A stretch of DNA of 64,000 nt from Gonium pectorale (lineage: Eukaryota > Chlorophyta > Chlorophyceae > Chlamydomonadales > Volvocaceae), in the NCBI GenBank assembly GCA_001584585.1, contig LSYV01000007.1:1432473-1496472 (forward strand). The letters are read 5' to 3'. Shown here piece after piece: positions 11,201 to 23,262 of the stretch. Below the pieces are notes generated by a model. The model ran no database searches. It worked only from the letters and a program-made list of their open reading frames with translations, and was not told the origin of the DNA. Within the stretch, counting starts at the first letter, position 1. Every line of letters begins with the position of its first letter. Made by a program: the position numbers and the translations under genes.

Positions 11201-14200
11201 TGAGATCTCATTGGACGGTCCGTTGTTGAGGCCGCAGTTGAACGCCGCGTTTAGGTGAGGGTCACAAGAGCCTTCAGGGCACCAGGCGGCCTTTTAAGGC
11301 CCGTAGGGGCGCACATTCAAGCGCATCGTTGGGGTTCAAACAGCGCGGCACAAAGTTGGTCTTCATAGCTGATTGATGATTGCTGATGACCGATCATTTC
11401 CGATGCCTTTACGATTTTTTTTGGTACGCCCCGCAGGAGCCACACTTCGGCGGATGGGGAAGGCGGCGAGCTCAGCATCAGCAGGGGCGGCCGCCTGAGC
11501 AGTGGCTACCGGTACGGCATCCTGGGAGCCGGGAGGTACGCTCGCCGCTCCTCGGCCTCCTCTGGTGTGTCCAACGCCGTAGCGATGGGTGCCGGGGGCG
11601 AGTCGCCGCTGATAGTGGTGGGAGATCCCAGCGAGATGCGGCGGCGCAGGCGGCGGCGTGTGGCCCGCCGAAGCAGCTCAGCGATGGACCCCTTTATGGA
11701 GCTGGATGGCTCACAGGCGAGCAGCGGCGGCGACGCCGACGGCGCTGGCGATGGGAGCGCTCGGATGGGCGCCTCCATCATCCACTTGCACGCCTTCCCC
11801 AGCAAGGCCGGAGGCAGCAGCGGTGGGCGTGGTAGTGGGCACGGCGACGAGGCAGGCATCCCGGGCGCGTGCAGTGGCACCATGGACCAAGCACACACGT
11901 CTCAGGGCTTGCCCCCGCCACCCTTGAGGCTTCACGAGCCCGGCCCCCCACAGCTCAATTACTGTCCAGGCATCGAAGTCCACCATGAGTCTCCGTTCTC
12001 GTCAAAGGCAGCCAGTGGTGACGACCCCATGGCAGCTGCGCTGCGGCCTGAGATTGGAGCATCGCCCGCCCGCCTCCCGGACAGCCCAAAAGGGCTTCAG
12101 GCCATCCCGAGTGGCGTCATCCTCGGGGCCAGCTTGGACGACGAGGAGCGGGTGCCGCTGCCGCAGCGACCATCGCCCATACTGCCTCGCCCGCAGTCAG
12201 CGCATTCGGAGTCGTTGGAGTCTCATCGAGCCACGGAGCACAGCCACGCGTCTACGCGGAGCGGCTCAACCCTATCGCCCGTGCGATCGTCGGGGTTGGC
12301 CTATGGCTCTAACGATGCGCCGACGCCGCTTGGAAACCCGTCAGCGCCCATCCCTAGGCCCAACACGGCAAGGTTACAGCACGACAACGAGCTCTTTGAG
12401 ACGTCGGCCTCTCCACAGACCGTCGCATATGCATCAGCTGCAGAGCAGTGGCATGCGGTTGGGACACTAGAGCCGCGTACAGCGGAGCGTTCGGCCTCGC
12501 TCAATGCTTCCAGCACTGCACCGCAGGCCTCCTTTCGCGACGGTCTGACCGCAGGTGTTGACGGCGCCGCCGGCAGCAGTGACGGCGCGGGGGCAGTTAG
12601 CATGTCGATATTCCCCACAGGTGGCGTGGAGGGGCTGGACCGCAGCACCGAGCAAGAGTCTCCGTCTGGCGTCGGGCTTTGGCTACAGCCACGCCGCTCG
12701 GCCTCGGCGTTGCCGATTCGGGTGGCTTCTGCTAACAGCTTCAACGCAGACGCTGGCCATCCGCGCGGCGGAGCCCCTGCCGTCACAGCGCCTGGAGGGG
12801 CCTCGCCCGGCTGGTTGCCCTGGAGGCGCGCAGTCGCCCGCAGCGCCTCTGCCAGCCACATCGTGAGCAGCTCCGCTGCCGGACAGGACAGCGTCGTCAG
12901 CACTAGCCAGATGGGGATCGCTGTGGCAGGTGGTGGACGGGGTCCACGGAGTGCCGTAGCGGCGATGCTGTACCGCCGCCAGCGCAACCCGGTGGAGTAC
13001 GTCCAGTCGCCGCTTGGGCGCGGCTCGGCATTGGATGGTGCGAGCCCGTGGTCTGGCGACCCGGGGCCCACCAGGGTCAAGTCGGCAGACAACCCAACAA
13101 GTGCAGCTCCAGCGGGCACAGCAGCAGGACCAGCAATAACCCGTGCGGACGTGAGCCGGAGATCTTCGGCGGGCGGTACCGGGCAGCGGCTGCTGGCCAC
13201 ACGAGGCCCTTCCCTGGTGCGAATCGCGCAGTCGTTGCAGCGCCTGGTGCAGAGTGAGCGGCTGCCGCAGGGGCCGAATGTCGCGCAGGTGCACGCTGCG
13301 GCACCTGAGCAGCCACGGGGGGGCGAGGAGCGGGCATCCGCGGGAGTGGGACCTGCGTCACATGCACGCCTTCGTGGGAGGAGCACCACGCTGTCAGACC
13401 CGGGGCTGCCAGCCGCCGCGTCTTTGCCGCTGATTATCGGCGCGAGCTCACAGCCTGGGATGGATCAACAGCACCGGTCGCAACTGCCGGGCTGCGCCCG
13501 CCAGGAGGAGTGGCGTTGGCCGTCGCTGCCCCAGGCACCTCAATCCCCATCATCCCGAAACCCCGGCAACGAGCTGCCGGGCTTGACAGCTGCAGGCAGG
13601 GCCCCAGTTGTGAGCGCGCCGCGCCCGCCCCCCGTCCGTCGGCCGCCCATGCGCTCTGTCACACCACCCCCACGCTTCAGCGGACATCACTTGCCGGCGC
13701 ACCTTATCGGTCGGGCGCAACTCTGGAGCACGGGGCTTCTCCAGCCGATTAGCCTACCGCCACACCCGGTCAGCCGCGGCAGCGGCGCCGGCATGCTTTC
13801 GGTTTCGAACGCTGGCTGGCCCGTGCATGGCGGGGGCCGCATGTGGGGCGGCCTGGAGGCTTTGATGGAGGCTTACGGTGGCGTGCCGCCGGCCCGCTGG
13901 CTGCCGGTCATGCGCGCAGCACGCGGCTCCGTGTCCCTCTCCTCCTTAGCGTCGCAGCAGCAGCCTGGCACCATCGAAACAGGCAGTGCGGCGTCAGCCG
14001 CCCTTATGATGGACGGGCGGAGCTCCGACGGGCGCGCCATTGTGGGGCACCACGACAGCTCGGCGGTCATGTTGGGCTCCATTGGTCACGGCGGGTCCAG
14101 CAGCCTGGTGATGCTGCGGGACAGCCCTGCCCCAGCGTCGGGCCCCTTCCCCTCCCGCGACCCCTCTCGCGGGGTGGGCGGCCTAGGCAACGGGCGCAAC

Positions 14201-17200
14201 AGCAACACTGGGCGCCTCATGACGGCCCTCAGCTCGGCGCTACGGAGCCGCCGCATCTCCCTGGCAGCCCCGGGAGACTCCGGCGCCGGCTCAAGCTCCA
14301 AGCGCCTCCACACGTTTGCCGGCGGGCGCAGTGGGACGCACTCGACTCACACGGACAGCAGCCCTTCTACCTTCATGGAGGCCATGCTGCAGCTCGCCAC
14401 AGCCCCCCAGCATCAGCCACACCCGCCCCTGCAAGCCCTAGCTCCCGGGTCGAACGGCAGCGGCAACGGCAGCTTCGCCGGGCTCCGCCGCAGCGTCACG
14501 CCGCCGGCGCTCCAGGGCGGCAGCGTTGCTGGCGAGAGCCGCCGCGTGCACGCCCTGCATCGCCTGGTAATGGTTGGAAATGGCAGCCGGGATGGCGAGT
14601 CAGGAGGTGCCACAAGTCCGAGTGAGCCCCTGCCGCCCGAGCCCACAGCAGCGGGCGCAGCCTTGAGCCACCTGCCAAGCGGCAGCGGCATCAGCAGGGG
14701 GGGCCGCATGATGCCGTTCGGCACCACACCCGGCGGAGTATTCGATACCGGCGGGTCCGGCGCCGCGAGCTCGGGCTTGGATAGCCCAGCCACGGGCTTG
14801 GGCAGTGGGGGCACGCAGAACATGGCGTCCTCTCCTGCGGGCTACATCTCAGCCACATACAGTAGCACGCCGGGCGCGGCCACTCCCCCCATGCAGCAAT
14901 TTCGAGCCCCGGACGGTGTGGAAGCGGGCATGATGCAGAGCATGACCTCCCTGGATGGCGTAGGTGGCGGCCAGGAGGGCAGCAGCGGCATTACTGGATA
15001 TTGGCGTGGCTCTCAAGGCCTGAACGCGCCGCCGCCCGGCACCTGGGGTGCAGCTGAGGCGACCGGGAGGAACTGGCCTCCTAGCGCGCAGCTGCAGACC
15101 TTTGCGCCCAGCCCACTGAGCTCGGCGCCGGGCGGCACCATGACTGCCGCAGCGTTCCCCGCCCTCCTCCCGAGTGGCTCAGGCAGGATGGGTGGCGGCA
15201 GGATGGCTGGCAACGTCCCCGCTGGAGCGAGACACGTGGACCGGGCGCTATCATTGCCTCTGCGACGCGCAAGGAATTCAGAGGGCGCAAGCGAGTTGCC
15301 CGGCGTTGCATCCCCTGGCATGTCGCCTCGTGACTCGCTTCAAAACCTGGAATGTGTGGACGGCACTGGCTCGGCCTCGTCGGCGCAATGGAACCCCCGG
15401 CCAGGGATTTCCAACGCCGGCAGCTTCGCGCGTTCGATGCTGCTCGGCAGCTCCATCTCGCGCCAGTCATCCTTGCAAGGCCACACGGGCGCGCCGCAGC
15501 CTGTGGTCCCCGCGCAGCCACCCACAGTGCCGTCTGCCACTGCTGCGGAGCTGGAGCGCAGCTCGGCCAGCGTCCGGCTTTCGTCGGCCCTAAGGCACAG
15601 CCGCTCCGCCCCTTGGCGGAGCAGCCGCGGCGGCCTTTCGAGCAGCGGCCGTATGCCCTGGCAGTTCCAGGTGCCTGGGTGTCCTCCCTCAGTAGCGCTG
15701 AACGAGCCGTCGGCGGCAGCTGTGGCGAACCCCGTCCTGAGCGGCATGTCCGACCAAGACCGAGCGACTTGGACAGCTGGCGTGCAGAGCAGGTCGCAGC
15801 GTCCGTCGCATGAGGGCCTGCAACAGCGGCCGCCGCTGCATCCCGCCAGGGAAGCCAGCGGCGGCCTCTTGCACGCGGTGCGCCTATCAGCCCTGACCTC
15901 GACCCGCGGCGGCACCGGCCCCGCGCCGCCGTCACCAACCCCGACCTCGGCAGCTGGAGCCGCTGCTGGTGCAGCCGCCGCTGCTGCCTCCCCCGTTGCC
16001 ACCGGTGCGCCTGCGGCCGCGCCTTCCTCGCGCGGGTACCCCTCCACCAGCGCCTCGGCCTCTGCGGCCGCTGCCGCCCCGCTCACTAGCACGGCTGACA
16101 GCTTGGACGACCACCCACGCTCAAGCCGCTCTGCACTATGGGCTTCCCCTGCGGGCTCGTGCACCGTTGCCCCGTGTACAACGCAAGGGGACGTACCGGC
16201 CGGGGCCCTTGCGCTCCATGTGGCTCCAGTTGTCGGCCGTGGGCCCGCCAACGCAGGGCAGCAGCTGGGTGCAGCGCCAGGGCGGTTTGGGGGCCCGCCC
16301 GCGTCGCGAATGTCGTCGCTGGTCCGGCAGGGCCGCCTATCTGTGACGGGCAGTCAGCAGGAGGGAGATGCCGCGCACACGCAGGTAAGCCTTCCATCTG
16401 TATCGAGATCAAAGCCGCGGGCCCGGTGTCCGTAGACCTGGCTTTATGTGTCTGAGCGCGGCTCCGTGGGCGCGAGGGCGCGAGTTACCAGTACAGATTA
16501 CAGGCTCCCCAGAAGGGCTGCAGGCCACACGAGCCGAATGGCTCCCGACCCGCCATAGTAGAGTGGGTGAAACACCCGTTAACTTAGCCGTGAGGCCCAA
16601 AACACGACAAACAAAAAGCGCAAACTTGGTGTTGTGAGGACACGTATGCAAACTTGGCAATGGCAGAGAAGAACCTGAGCGGTTCGTGGGTTTAGTGTGT
16701 ATTGTCGTGATAGAAACCACTCGCACGGCAGAAGTATGCTCCTCAGGGCCGAAACCCTGCGCAGTATCCAAATTGCCCAAAATCGTACAGCATCCAGCCT
16801 CCGGAGTCCATGTTCTCAATCTCCACGCCCGTCCGCCACCGTGGGGACAGACCCTTACCATGCAACTCGTCGAACTTGCCCTGGCGCGCTTTGCGTTGTG
16901 CGCAGCCAAGCACGGTCAGGTAGGGGGCCACCACCACGCCCCCCCTGCGCCTGATGGCCTTGGCATCCGAAAGGAACGTGTACCACCCACGATGATAGCA
17001 GGATAGATCGCAGCGCGCTCTCTCCGGTCGTTGCACTCAAGCTAGCGTTGCATTCCATGTTCACCGTGCCCGTTCATCCATGGCACGGTGCGTCCCACAG
17101 CGTAGCAGTCCGCTCCGAGGGCCTGCCTTCCGCTCCCCACGCGATCTCCCTCTCACTCTGGGCTCCAATCCCTTGGCGTACCCCCAGCAGGACCTACTCC

Positions 17201-20200
17201 ACTCGTACAACAGCGTGATTCAGATGGATCCGGGGCGAAGCTCCAAGGTCCTGCACGAGGATCGAGACCTACTTAGCACTGCCAACAACATCGGCCCCAA
17301 CGCCAACAGCAGCACCGCAGGGGGTGGTACCGGCCCTGGCGCCGCCGCCCTCAACACCGCCTCCAGTGCCTCGCTCCGTGTTTCCCGTCACGCGCTGTCC
17401 CTGGCAGCGCCCTCGCCGGTTGCTTCAATGGCCAACGTCTTGAAGTCTGCTGCCTCCGTGTCCGCCGCGTACTTGCTAGGCTCGGGCTCTAAGGCCACTG
17501 GGGCCGCCAGCACCGCCGGTCGCCGCGAGTCCAGCACGGCCGTCCCCGCGGAGAACCTGTTCGTGGGCCTGGCGCGGCGCTTCGACAGCCTTCTTCTGCC
17601 AATGTCCATTGGGGGCAGCACGCATACAGACATGCCACATTGGGAAGCCGCAGCCCGGGAGGGCGGGCGTGGCCGGCAGGTGAACGGGATCCAGGGGAGG
17701 CGGGGCAAGCGGCGCGCGCTCAGTGCAGCGCGGGATATGGCGTGTGGACGGGTGCACGCTGATAGGCGGCGTTCGTGGGTTGTGTGAATGAGCCGTGCTT
17801 CCGGTCCTTTGATGAGGCTGGCCTCTCCAGGCGCGGACCCGCTTGCGCGTTGATTACCTCATACCCTTCAGTAGTTCAGTAACACCTTCCGTAACCTTGC
17901 GACTGCAGATACAGATCAGCGGAGCGGCGTCCTTCGTGGGCCGGCTCGGCGCCGGGGTCGTCCAAAGGCTGGCGAACACCAGCAAGAAGGTTATGGGCCC
18001 CTCGGCGGCAGTGCTGGACTTCCCCATCGCCTTCAGGTGGGCCTCTGTCCTTGATAACATTGGTAGAACTGCGTGCAGCCGTCACTCCGCGAAACAGCAA
18101 GCTCTTGGGTTTTTTTGACCAGAAATACGCACAATCGGTGCACTCTGGCGCTGTGCTGTGCTTTGCCGGCGAAGTGTGCCCCCGGCGCCAGCAGGTGCAC
18201 TGCCGGGATGCTTGTTACAGGTCGACGAATTCAGTCCCTTTCCCAATCGCAGGGGCTTCCGAGTGCGCTGCGGCATGCACTCTGGGCTGCTGGAAAGCCG
18301 GGACGTGTTCTGGACAAAGGTGTCTGGCCGGCGGGCGTATTCCGGGCCCGCAATGGCCCTGGCCAAGACCGTGTCAGACCTGGTAGGCAGTGCTCATGCT
18401 GGTCCGAGCCCGTAATGCAGGCACTCGGAAAGCATGCCCGCCTTTGGCTTGCCGGCGGTTAAATTGTCGGGTGTACCCGTACCGCCGTGTGCAGCTATGA
18501 ACAGAACGCCGCTGAGGGAGCCACCCACCAACCAATGCCGTTCAACGCCGTGCCCAGGTCCCCGGTGGAATGGTGATCCTGACGGACGCCACGTTCCAGC
18601 AGCTGCAGCCCTGGCCCAACCCGGAGGTCCTGCCGGGCGCCATCATTTGGTGCCGGGGACGCTTTCGTGTCCGCTTGGGCGAGGGGGGCGGCGCAGGGGC
18701 GGCACCCAGCGCTGAAGTGGACCTGTTCCAGCTGCTGTGCCCGCAGCTGCTGGCGCGGCAGCCTCATCTGGAGCGCCGGCCGTGGCGTGGGGCGCAACAG
18801 GTAGGGTATGTGCATGCACGGAGGCCCCAAGGCGTTGCGAGTCGGCACGCGTCGGCGACAGGTCCGGATGATGAGCCTGCACATTTCGTTGTGAAGTGCT
18901 GGTGTAGCTTCTGCAGAGAGTCCTTTGTGTGGCTGCTGCGGCAGTAGTTCTTGCGTGCTCCCTTGGATGCTGAGTGCTATGAAAATGGTGCCGTCCGCGA
19001 CGCAGGTGTTGCCTGGAGTGCTGAGCGCGCCGTTAGGGCAGCTGGCTCTGGTGCTGGTCCAGGTGGTGGGCGTGCAGGTAGGGCAGCGGTGCAGCGGCAT
19101 GGAAAGAATAAGCGGGATTGGAAGAGACGCAGCGTCAACGTCTGCACAACCGCCGCGCGTGCAGGCCCTACCCTATCCCTTGCCAGATTTCACAGCACAA
19201 GCAAACATGCCCCAGACTTGCTGCGCATCTGATGCTCCCTGGACAGCTCAGTTCGCAACACATCTGTTGCCGTGCCCCGCCGTGATTGACCCCTCCGTCT
19301 CCCCTCTCGGCGTATCCGCTCGCCCGCCCAGGTGCTCGCCTCCTGGGACTCGGATGTGACGGCGGCGGCGCTCCAGGTCTTTGGCTCCGTGGCTGTCGAC
19401 GTGCTGGCGGCGTGGGGCGGCTTCCCCGCCAGCGTCGACACCACCAGCGGCACGATGCTGGCGGCTTTCCGGGAACCGGTGGGCGAGCAGGGGTGGGCGC
19501 ACCGCAGGGGAAGCAACGTTGCCCAGCGCGTCCGTTAAGAGCAGCACGCTTGATTCGGCCCGCTCCCGGCGTTCTCTCAGGCCTTGCGCACGTCCACATT
19601 AATACCTGTTCGCGGGTCGGATTGTGCGCTGCAGGCCCTGGCTCTCGGCTACATGCACGCGCTGATTGACGTCCTGCGCGACGCGGACTGGCCGGCCGAG
19701 CTGCTCCAGCACGAACTGGGCGAGCCGCTGGCGGTGCCGCTGCCACAGCAGGGCTGCGGGACGGGCGGCACCGTGACCCCCACGGGCGGCGCGGCCGAGT
19801 GCCAGCCGTCACCGCTGCGACGGGGGGGCTCGACCTCGACGAGCGGCACTCCACTGGCGTTCCGAGGCCTCAGGTGAGGCGGTTTGCCGGGTTCTGGCAG
19901 GGCGCGCCTTGGCGGGTTGCTGTTTGTGAAGCGTACACCCGAAGATGCTGGTCCCCGCATCGCTCGCCGCGCTCTCCTCTCCAATGCAGCGGCTTCCCAC
20001 GCCACAACAAGCGGCCGGCCGTGCTGCTCTGCGCAGCCGCCACGTCCCGCGGGAGGCGCTGCCTTGTCCGCCGCCATTGCTGCGCATGCGCCTGTCCCGC
20101 GTCCGACGACCGCGCTGCCTCCTGCGCTGCAGGGTCCGCTGCGTTGCCGACGTCGCCTCAATCCGGGTGGACCTGGGATGCGCCACGGCCGCAAGTTTGT

Positions 20201-20841
20201 ACGAGACGCGCGATCACAAGGCCTTCAAGGCCCTCCGCCGCATGCTGGGCCTGGCCCACATGGGTGAGGTGCTGTGCAGCGGCCTATTGGTCGCACAGGT
20301 CCTGGCGGGCCCGGCCACGGCACTGCCGACGCTCCACGACCTGCTGGCGTTCGCGCCACTGACTTCGACGGCTGCAGGCGCGGCGCCACCACCACCGCTC
20401 TCGCCGCTGCCCTCCTCCCACTACCGACCACAGAGCAGTAGCCACATGTTCCATTTGCAGCTGCCGCCGCCCGCGATGCAGTCCCCCAGCCCCCTGCCAC
20501 GGCGGATCGGTAGCGCGGCTGTCCTGCCGCAGCTGGCATGGAGCAGCGCTGCAGGGATGGGCGGCGGCACTATGCCGCCGCCCGCAACGTTGACCAGCCC
20601 GATCATGCCGGCAAACGCCCGGCTAACTGGGAAGGAGGCCTCTCGCTCGGCGGTGTATCAGTGCACACGCCGACGGCCCCTGCGGCGGAGCGTCATGGGC
20701 AACGCAGAGTTTGCCCTTGCAGGCAGCGTGGGTGGCGTGTACGGCAACGCCGCCGTGGGCCTGTACGGCGGCGTCATGCCGCACAGCAACAGCGGTACGG
20801 TCAGCGTGCATAGTTCGGCGGCGCAGGGCGCTCCGGAATAG
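5217..20841 (+). CDS. giant receptor-type nucleotide cyclase: binding-protein-like ectodomain, TM helix, two cyclase-type modules
   Basis: Start ATG 5217 opens a signal-peptide-like stretch (AVHLVFACLLLVLTL; exon to about 5365). Ectodomain exons at 6207-6402 (WSDVLPAVRTMVSWYGGRL), 6691-7350 (PPNTWPELVALLERM) and about 7596-8055 resemble family 1 extracellular solute-binding proteins. Exon 8981-9481 has a membrane helix (AAAGIALVAAVSFLLGW), then the first half of a class III cyclase (LMLTDVQGSTQLWE, HTEGDSFILAFHTA). Exons 9760-10074, 10329-11254, 11437-16384, 17191-17679 and 17909-18036 are mostly low-complexity. The cyclase half resumes at 18253-18382 (FRVRCGMHSGL, AYSGPAMALAK) and 18558-18800, followed by a short exon at 19006-19077. 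A second, diverged module follows at 19332-19478, 19635-19873 and 20133-20841. Known: green algae have large families of cyclases with this ectodomain. Inference: a plasma-membrane receptor making cAMP or cGMP. The usual Asn...Arg pair is not visible (MALAK instead), so activity and substrate are open. Exons between 5366 and 6206 are unresolved. Confidence 0.78.
5985..6062 (+). other. tRNA-like relic: A-box and B-box with pairing ends
   Basis: TGGCAGAGTGG at 5992-6002 fits the polymerase III A-box and GGTTCAAACCC at 6046-6056 fits the B-box. The flanks cttggtg (5985-5991) and catcaag (6056-6062) can form a seven-pair stem with one G-U. The arms inside do not fold as a normal tRNA: the T stem fails and the anticodon loop is too long, and the acceptor-like strand overlaps the B-box by one base. 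It lies in an unresolved, probably intronic, part of the cyclase gene. A tRNA pseudogene or SINE head is possible; chance is not excluded. Confidence 0.3.
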
Positions 20842-21221
20842 CGCAGATCGCCCAGGATCTCAGCAATCGGTGCCGGTGTTGCTTGGGGGCATTTGAGTTC
20901 TGTTGATAGAGGCGTGGTTCGGGGGGAAGCGGGACATGGGGTGAGTGCAGAGATGAGACCCAAGCCACGGTTATGTTGTATCATTAACTGAATCCGTGGT
21001 TAGGCTCAAGGTAACCAAAGATATAACGCCATCCTGGTTACGGCAAGATATGGGTGCAGTCCCGTTATGAAGGTGCAATTTCAATCTGTCCCAATGGCAG
21101 CCGCGTGCTGTAGTTCCCTTGAGATGGTATGCAGGTAAATGCGGTCTGGGGAGCAGACTGGCCGTGCACCTGCTTGCATATGGTGCTTGGTACCGTACCT
21201 TGGTACGAGTACTGGTGCGCG

Positions 21222-21226
21222 TGTAA
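21222..21226 (+). terminator. TGTAA poly(A) signal, candidate for the cyclase gene
   Basis: TGTAA is the usual volvocine polyadenylation signal. This one lies 381 bases after the cyclase stop codon; another at 21436-21440 could be used instead. Confidence 0.4.
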
Positions 21227-22317
21227 TCACGCATGGTTTTGGTTGCATGTATATGTGCATGACCCCTATAGTGCAAGGTGAAAGTGAGCATTTTACTGCC
21301 GCGACCCCGCCCGTGCATCGGAGGCGTCCCATAAGCTGACGGGCGCCGGAGTGAGTCGGTACGTTAGCGCTGTGCGGGGATCTACTGCGCGTGCTGATGC
21401 GCTCTAATGGGCCGTATCACTGCTAACCCTGAGTGTGTAAGCTGCAATTGTAATCGAGGGCCACTGCCCTGAGTGGCTGCAGGCCGAGCTCGGCAACTGC
21501 CCAGCGTGCGAAGTATGGTTTATGTTTAAGTAGTCTTTCCGTTTGCAAATGTGGTCTCCAGCTAGGACTGGGTTATTGGGTAGAGAGCACTGGTCCAACA
21601 CTGGCCGCATACTTGCTTCTCAGGTTGTGGCGCTCCAGTAACATTCGCGTTGTGGCGGCGCTCCCAGTCACACGGCTCAGGGAGGGTGTTGTGGTGCCGC
21701 GGGCGGAGCCCGGCGAACTTGGTCCTATGTACGCCCCCTTAGATCAAATCGCTTTTCAATGACCATTTTGTGCTTGCTCGGTAATGATGAACTGGGCCTG
21801 ACTGGGCTCATCGCGAGCTATATATTCGGGTTAAAACTACATTCTTGCATAGTCAGTAAGGCAGGTATCTGGATTTGGCGGGCCCAGGGGACACGGGGCA
21901 AATGCAGAGGCGGGTAGCATTGTGCCGCAGGCTGTGCGAGTGAGGGATTCTGCTATTTTTGATGTCAATTGTGTTGCTGCTCTGGTATGCGGCTTAACCA
22001 TAACGCGCGTCATGTGACCGGAGTGGCGTTGATTGTAAACAAGCGGCGTCGGCGCGATCGTTCGGCGGTTGGTCATAACGTGTCAAATAACAAAAACGTA
22101 ACGTGACAGCGCCACGCGGTGCCCGTGACTGCCGTGTTCGCCCGAACACTTAGTCGGGGATGGGTCGCCACTGCGAGCTCTCAACTTCAACGGCGCGAAG
22201 CACGGACCTCTCGCAAACTATCCCGCCGGCTCAGTGATGGGCAGAGAAGTCGAGGACAGAACAAGCATGGCAACTCCGGCACATTGTTGTGTCTAAACTG
22301 GGGTATTTCTGAGTGCC

Positions 22318-22350
22318 TTGAAAAAGAGCAATCTGCAGAGAAAGAGGGAA
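22318..22350 (+). repeat. dispersed repeat B, copy 1
   Basis: A motif of about 30 bases with core GAAAAAGAGCAATCTG followed by AGAAAGAGG. Near-identical versions occur at 29089-29113, 50306-50340 (reverse) and 58452-58485, all outside assigned exons. Confidence 0.6.
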
Positions 22351-22711
22351 ACCTATACATATACTACCGTGTCGCTAACCTGCTGCATACATGTGCGTGG
22401 GCCGTCGTACAGCTTGCCGCCATCGTTGCATCCTTTGGTGAACCAGCTGAATCCGTAACCTAAGATCAGTCCTTTCACAGCACAACTCCGCCAAAACCGC
22501 TTCGTTCATGCCTGCCAAAGTTCTGCGAATTCTGAACAGCACACACCGCGTCATTTTGTAAACTCGTACGGTAGGCTCGAGGGACAGCACCTTTCACGGC
22601 CTCAAGTTCACAGTCTACAATCACGTGCATAGCGTGTATCCGTGCTACAGGACACCTCGATTGCCTTGTAACCCGCCTCAGGAGTGCGCTTACAGTCACG
22701 CGCCATGGCAG

Positions 22712-22874
22712 TTTTACTACAGCTCTCTGCATTTGGGGGTTCGGACATAGTCTGACACGGGTGCCCACAGTCTTACTACGGCTCTGTGCATTTGGGTGTT
22801 TGGACACAGCTTGACACGGGTGCCCACTACGGCACCCGTATCAACGGTGTCCAAACCCCGTGCCGTAGTGGGCA
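22712..22874. repeat. two 59-bp direct repeats ending in a 15-bp inverted repeat
   Basis: 22712-22770 and 22771-22830 are direct repeats sharing ttactac, gctct.tgcattt and tgacacgggtgcccac. The second copy runs into a perfect hairpin whose arms are 22821-22835 and 22860-22874 (tgcccactacggcac and its complement). The loop again carries tgtccaaacc, the complement of ggtttggaca in the repeats. This looks like the remains of a small non-autonomous transposon with inverted ends, but the target-site duplication was not found. Confidence 0.65.
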
Positions 22875-23262
22875 GACATCGGATGTAGGTGCGCACGCTG
22901 GGCAAAATCTGTTGCCCGCACCCCTTGAGTGATTGTAGGAGCCGACTGTGTGAGTTGGTAGGCAGGTGGATGAGAACCGGGCATAGTGCGGTGTACGACA
23001 TAACTGTCTTTAAGCGGGCAAGCATGCTGCACAGATGAACAAATTGCATACAAACATTTGACCATGCTGCTGCCTTAACCAAAGCCACGGATTAATTTGC
23101 GGTGACGCGGTGAATTGACCAAATACAGTTCTTCGAAGCACAAGCCTCACCGGCCCTGGCAGCCCACGCAAAAGGCGCTTTGTTATTAAGGGATTCCTTG
23201 GAGGGGCCCACACTGGCAAACCCGTAGAGCAACACCAATCTGAGGAGACCGCGGAGGCACAA

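Larger units (their letters stand above)
20842..23262. other. intergenic spacer between the cyclase and RSP7 genes
   Basis: It holds the presumed 3' UTR of the cyclase, a decayed repeat element at 22712-22874 and one copy of a dispersed repeat at 22318-22350. No open frame here has coding character. The last few hundred bases should contain the RSP7 promoter and 5' UTR, but no distinct promoter element was recognised. Confidence 0.6.

Noticed and set aside
12301..13389. 362-codon minus-strand frame inside the large cyclase exon
   Set aside because: Antisense shadow of the low-complexity coding exon; Arg/Ala/Pro-rich with no domain.
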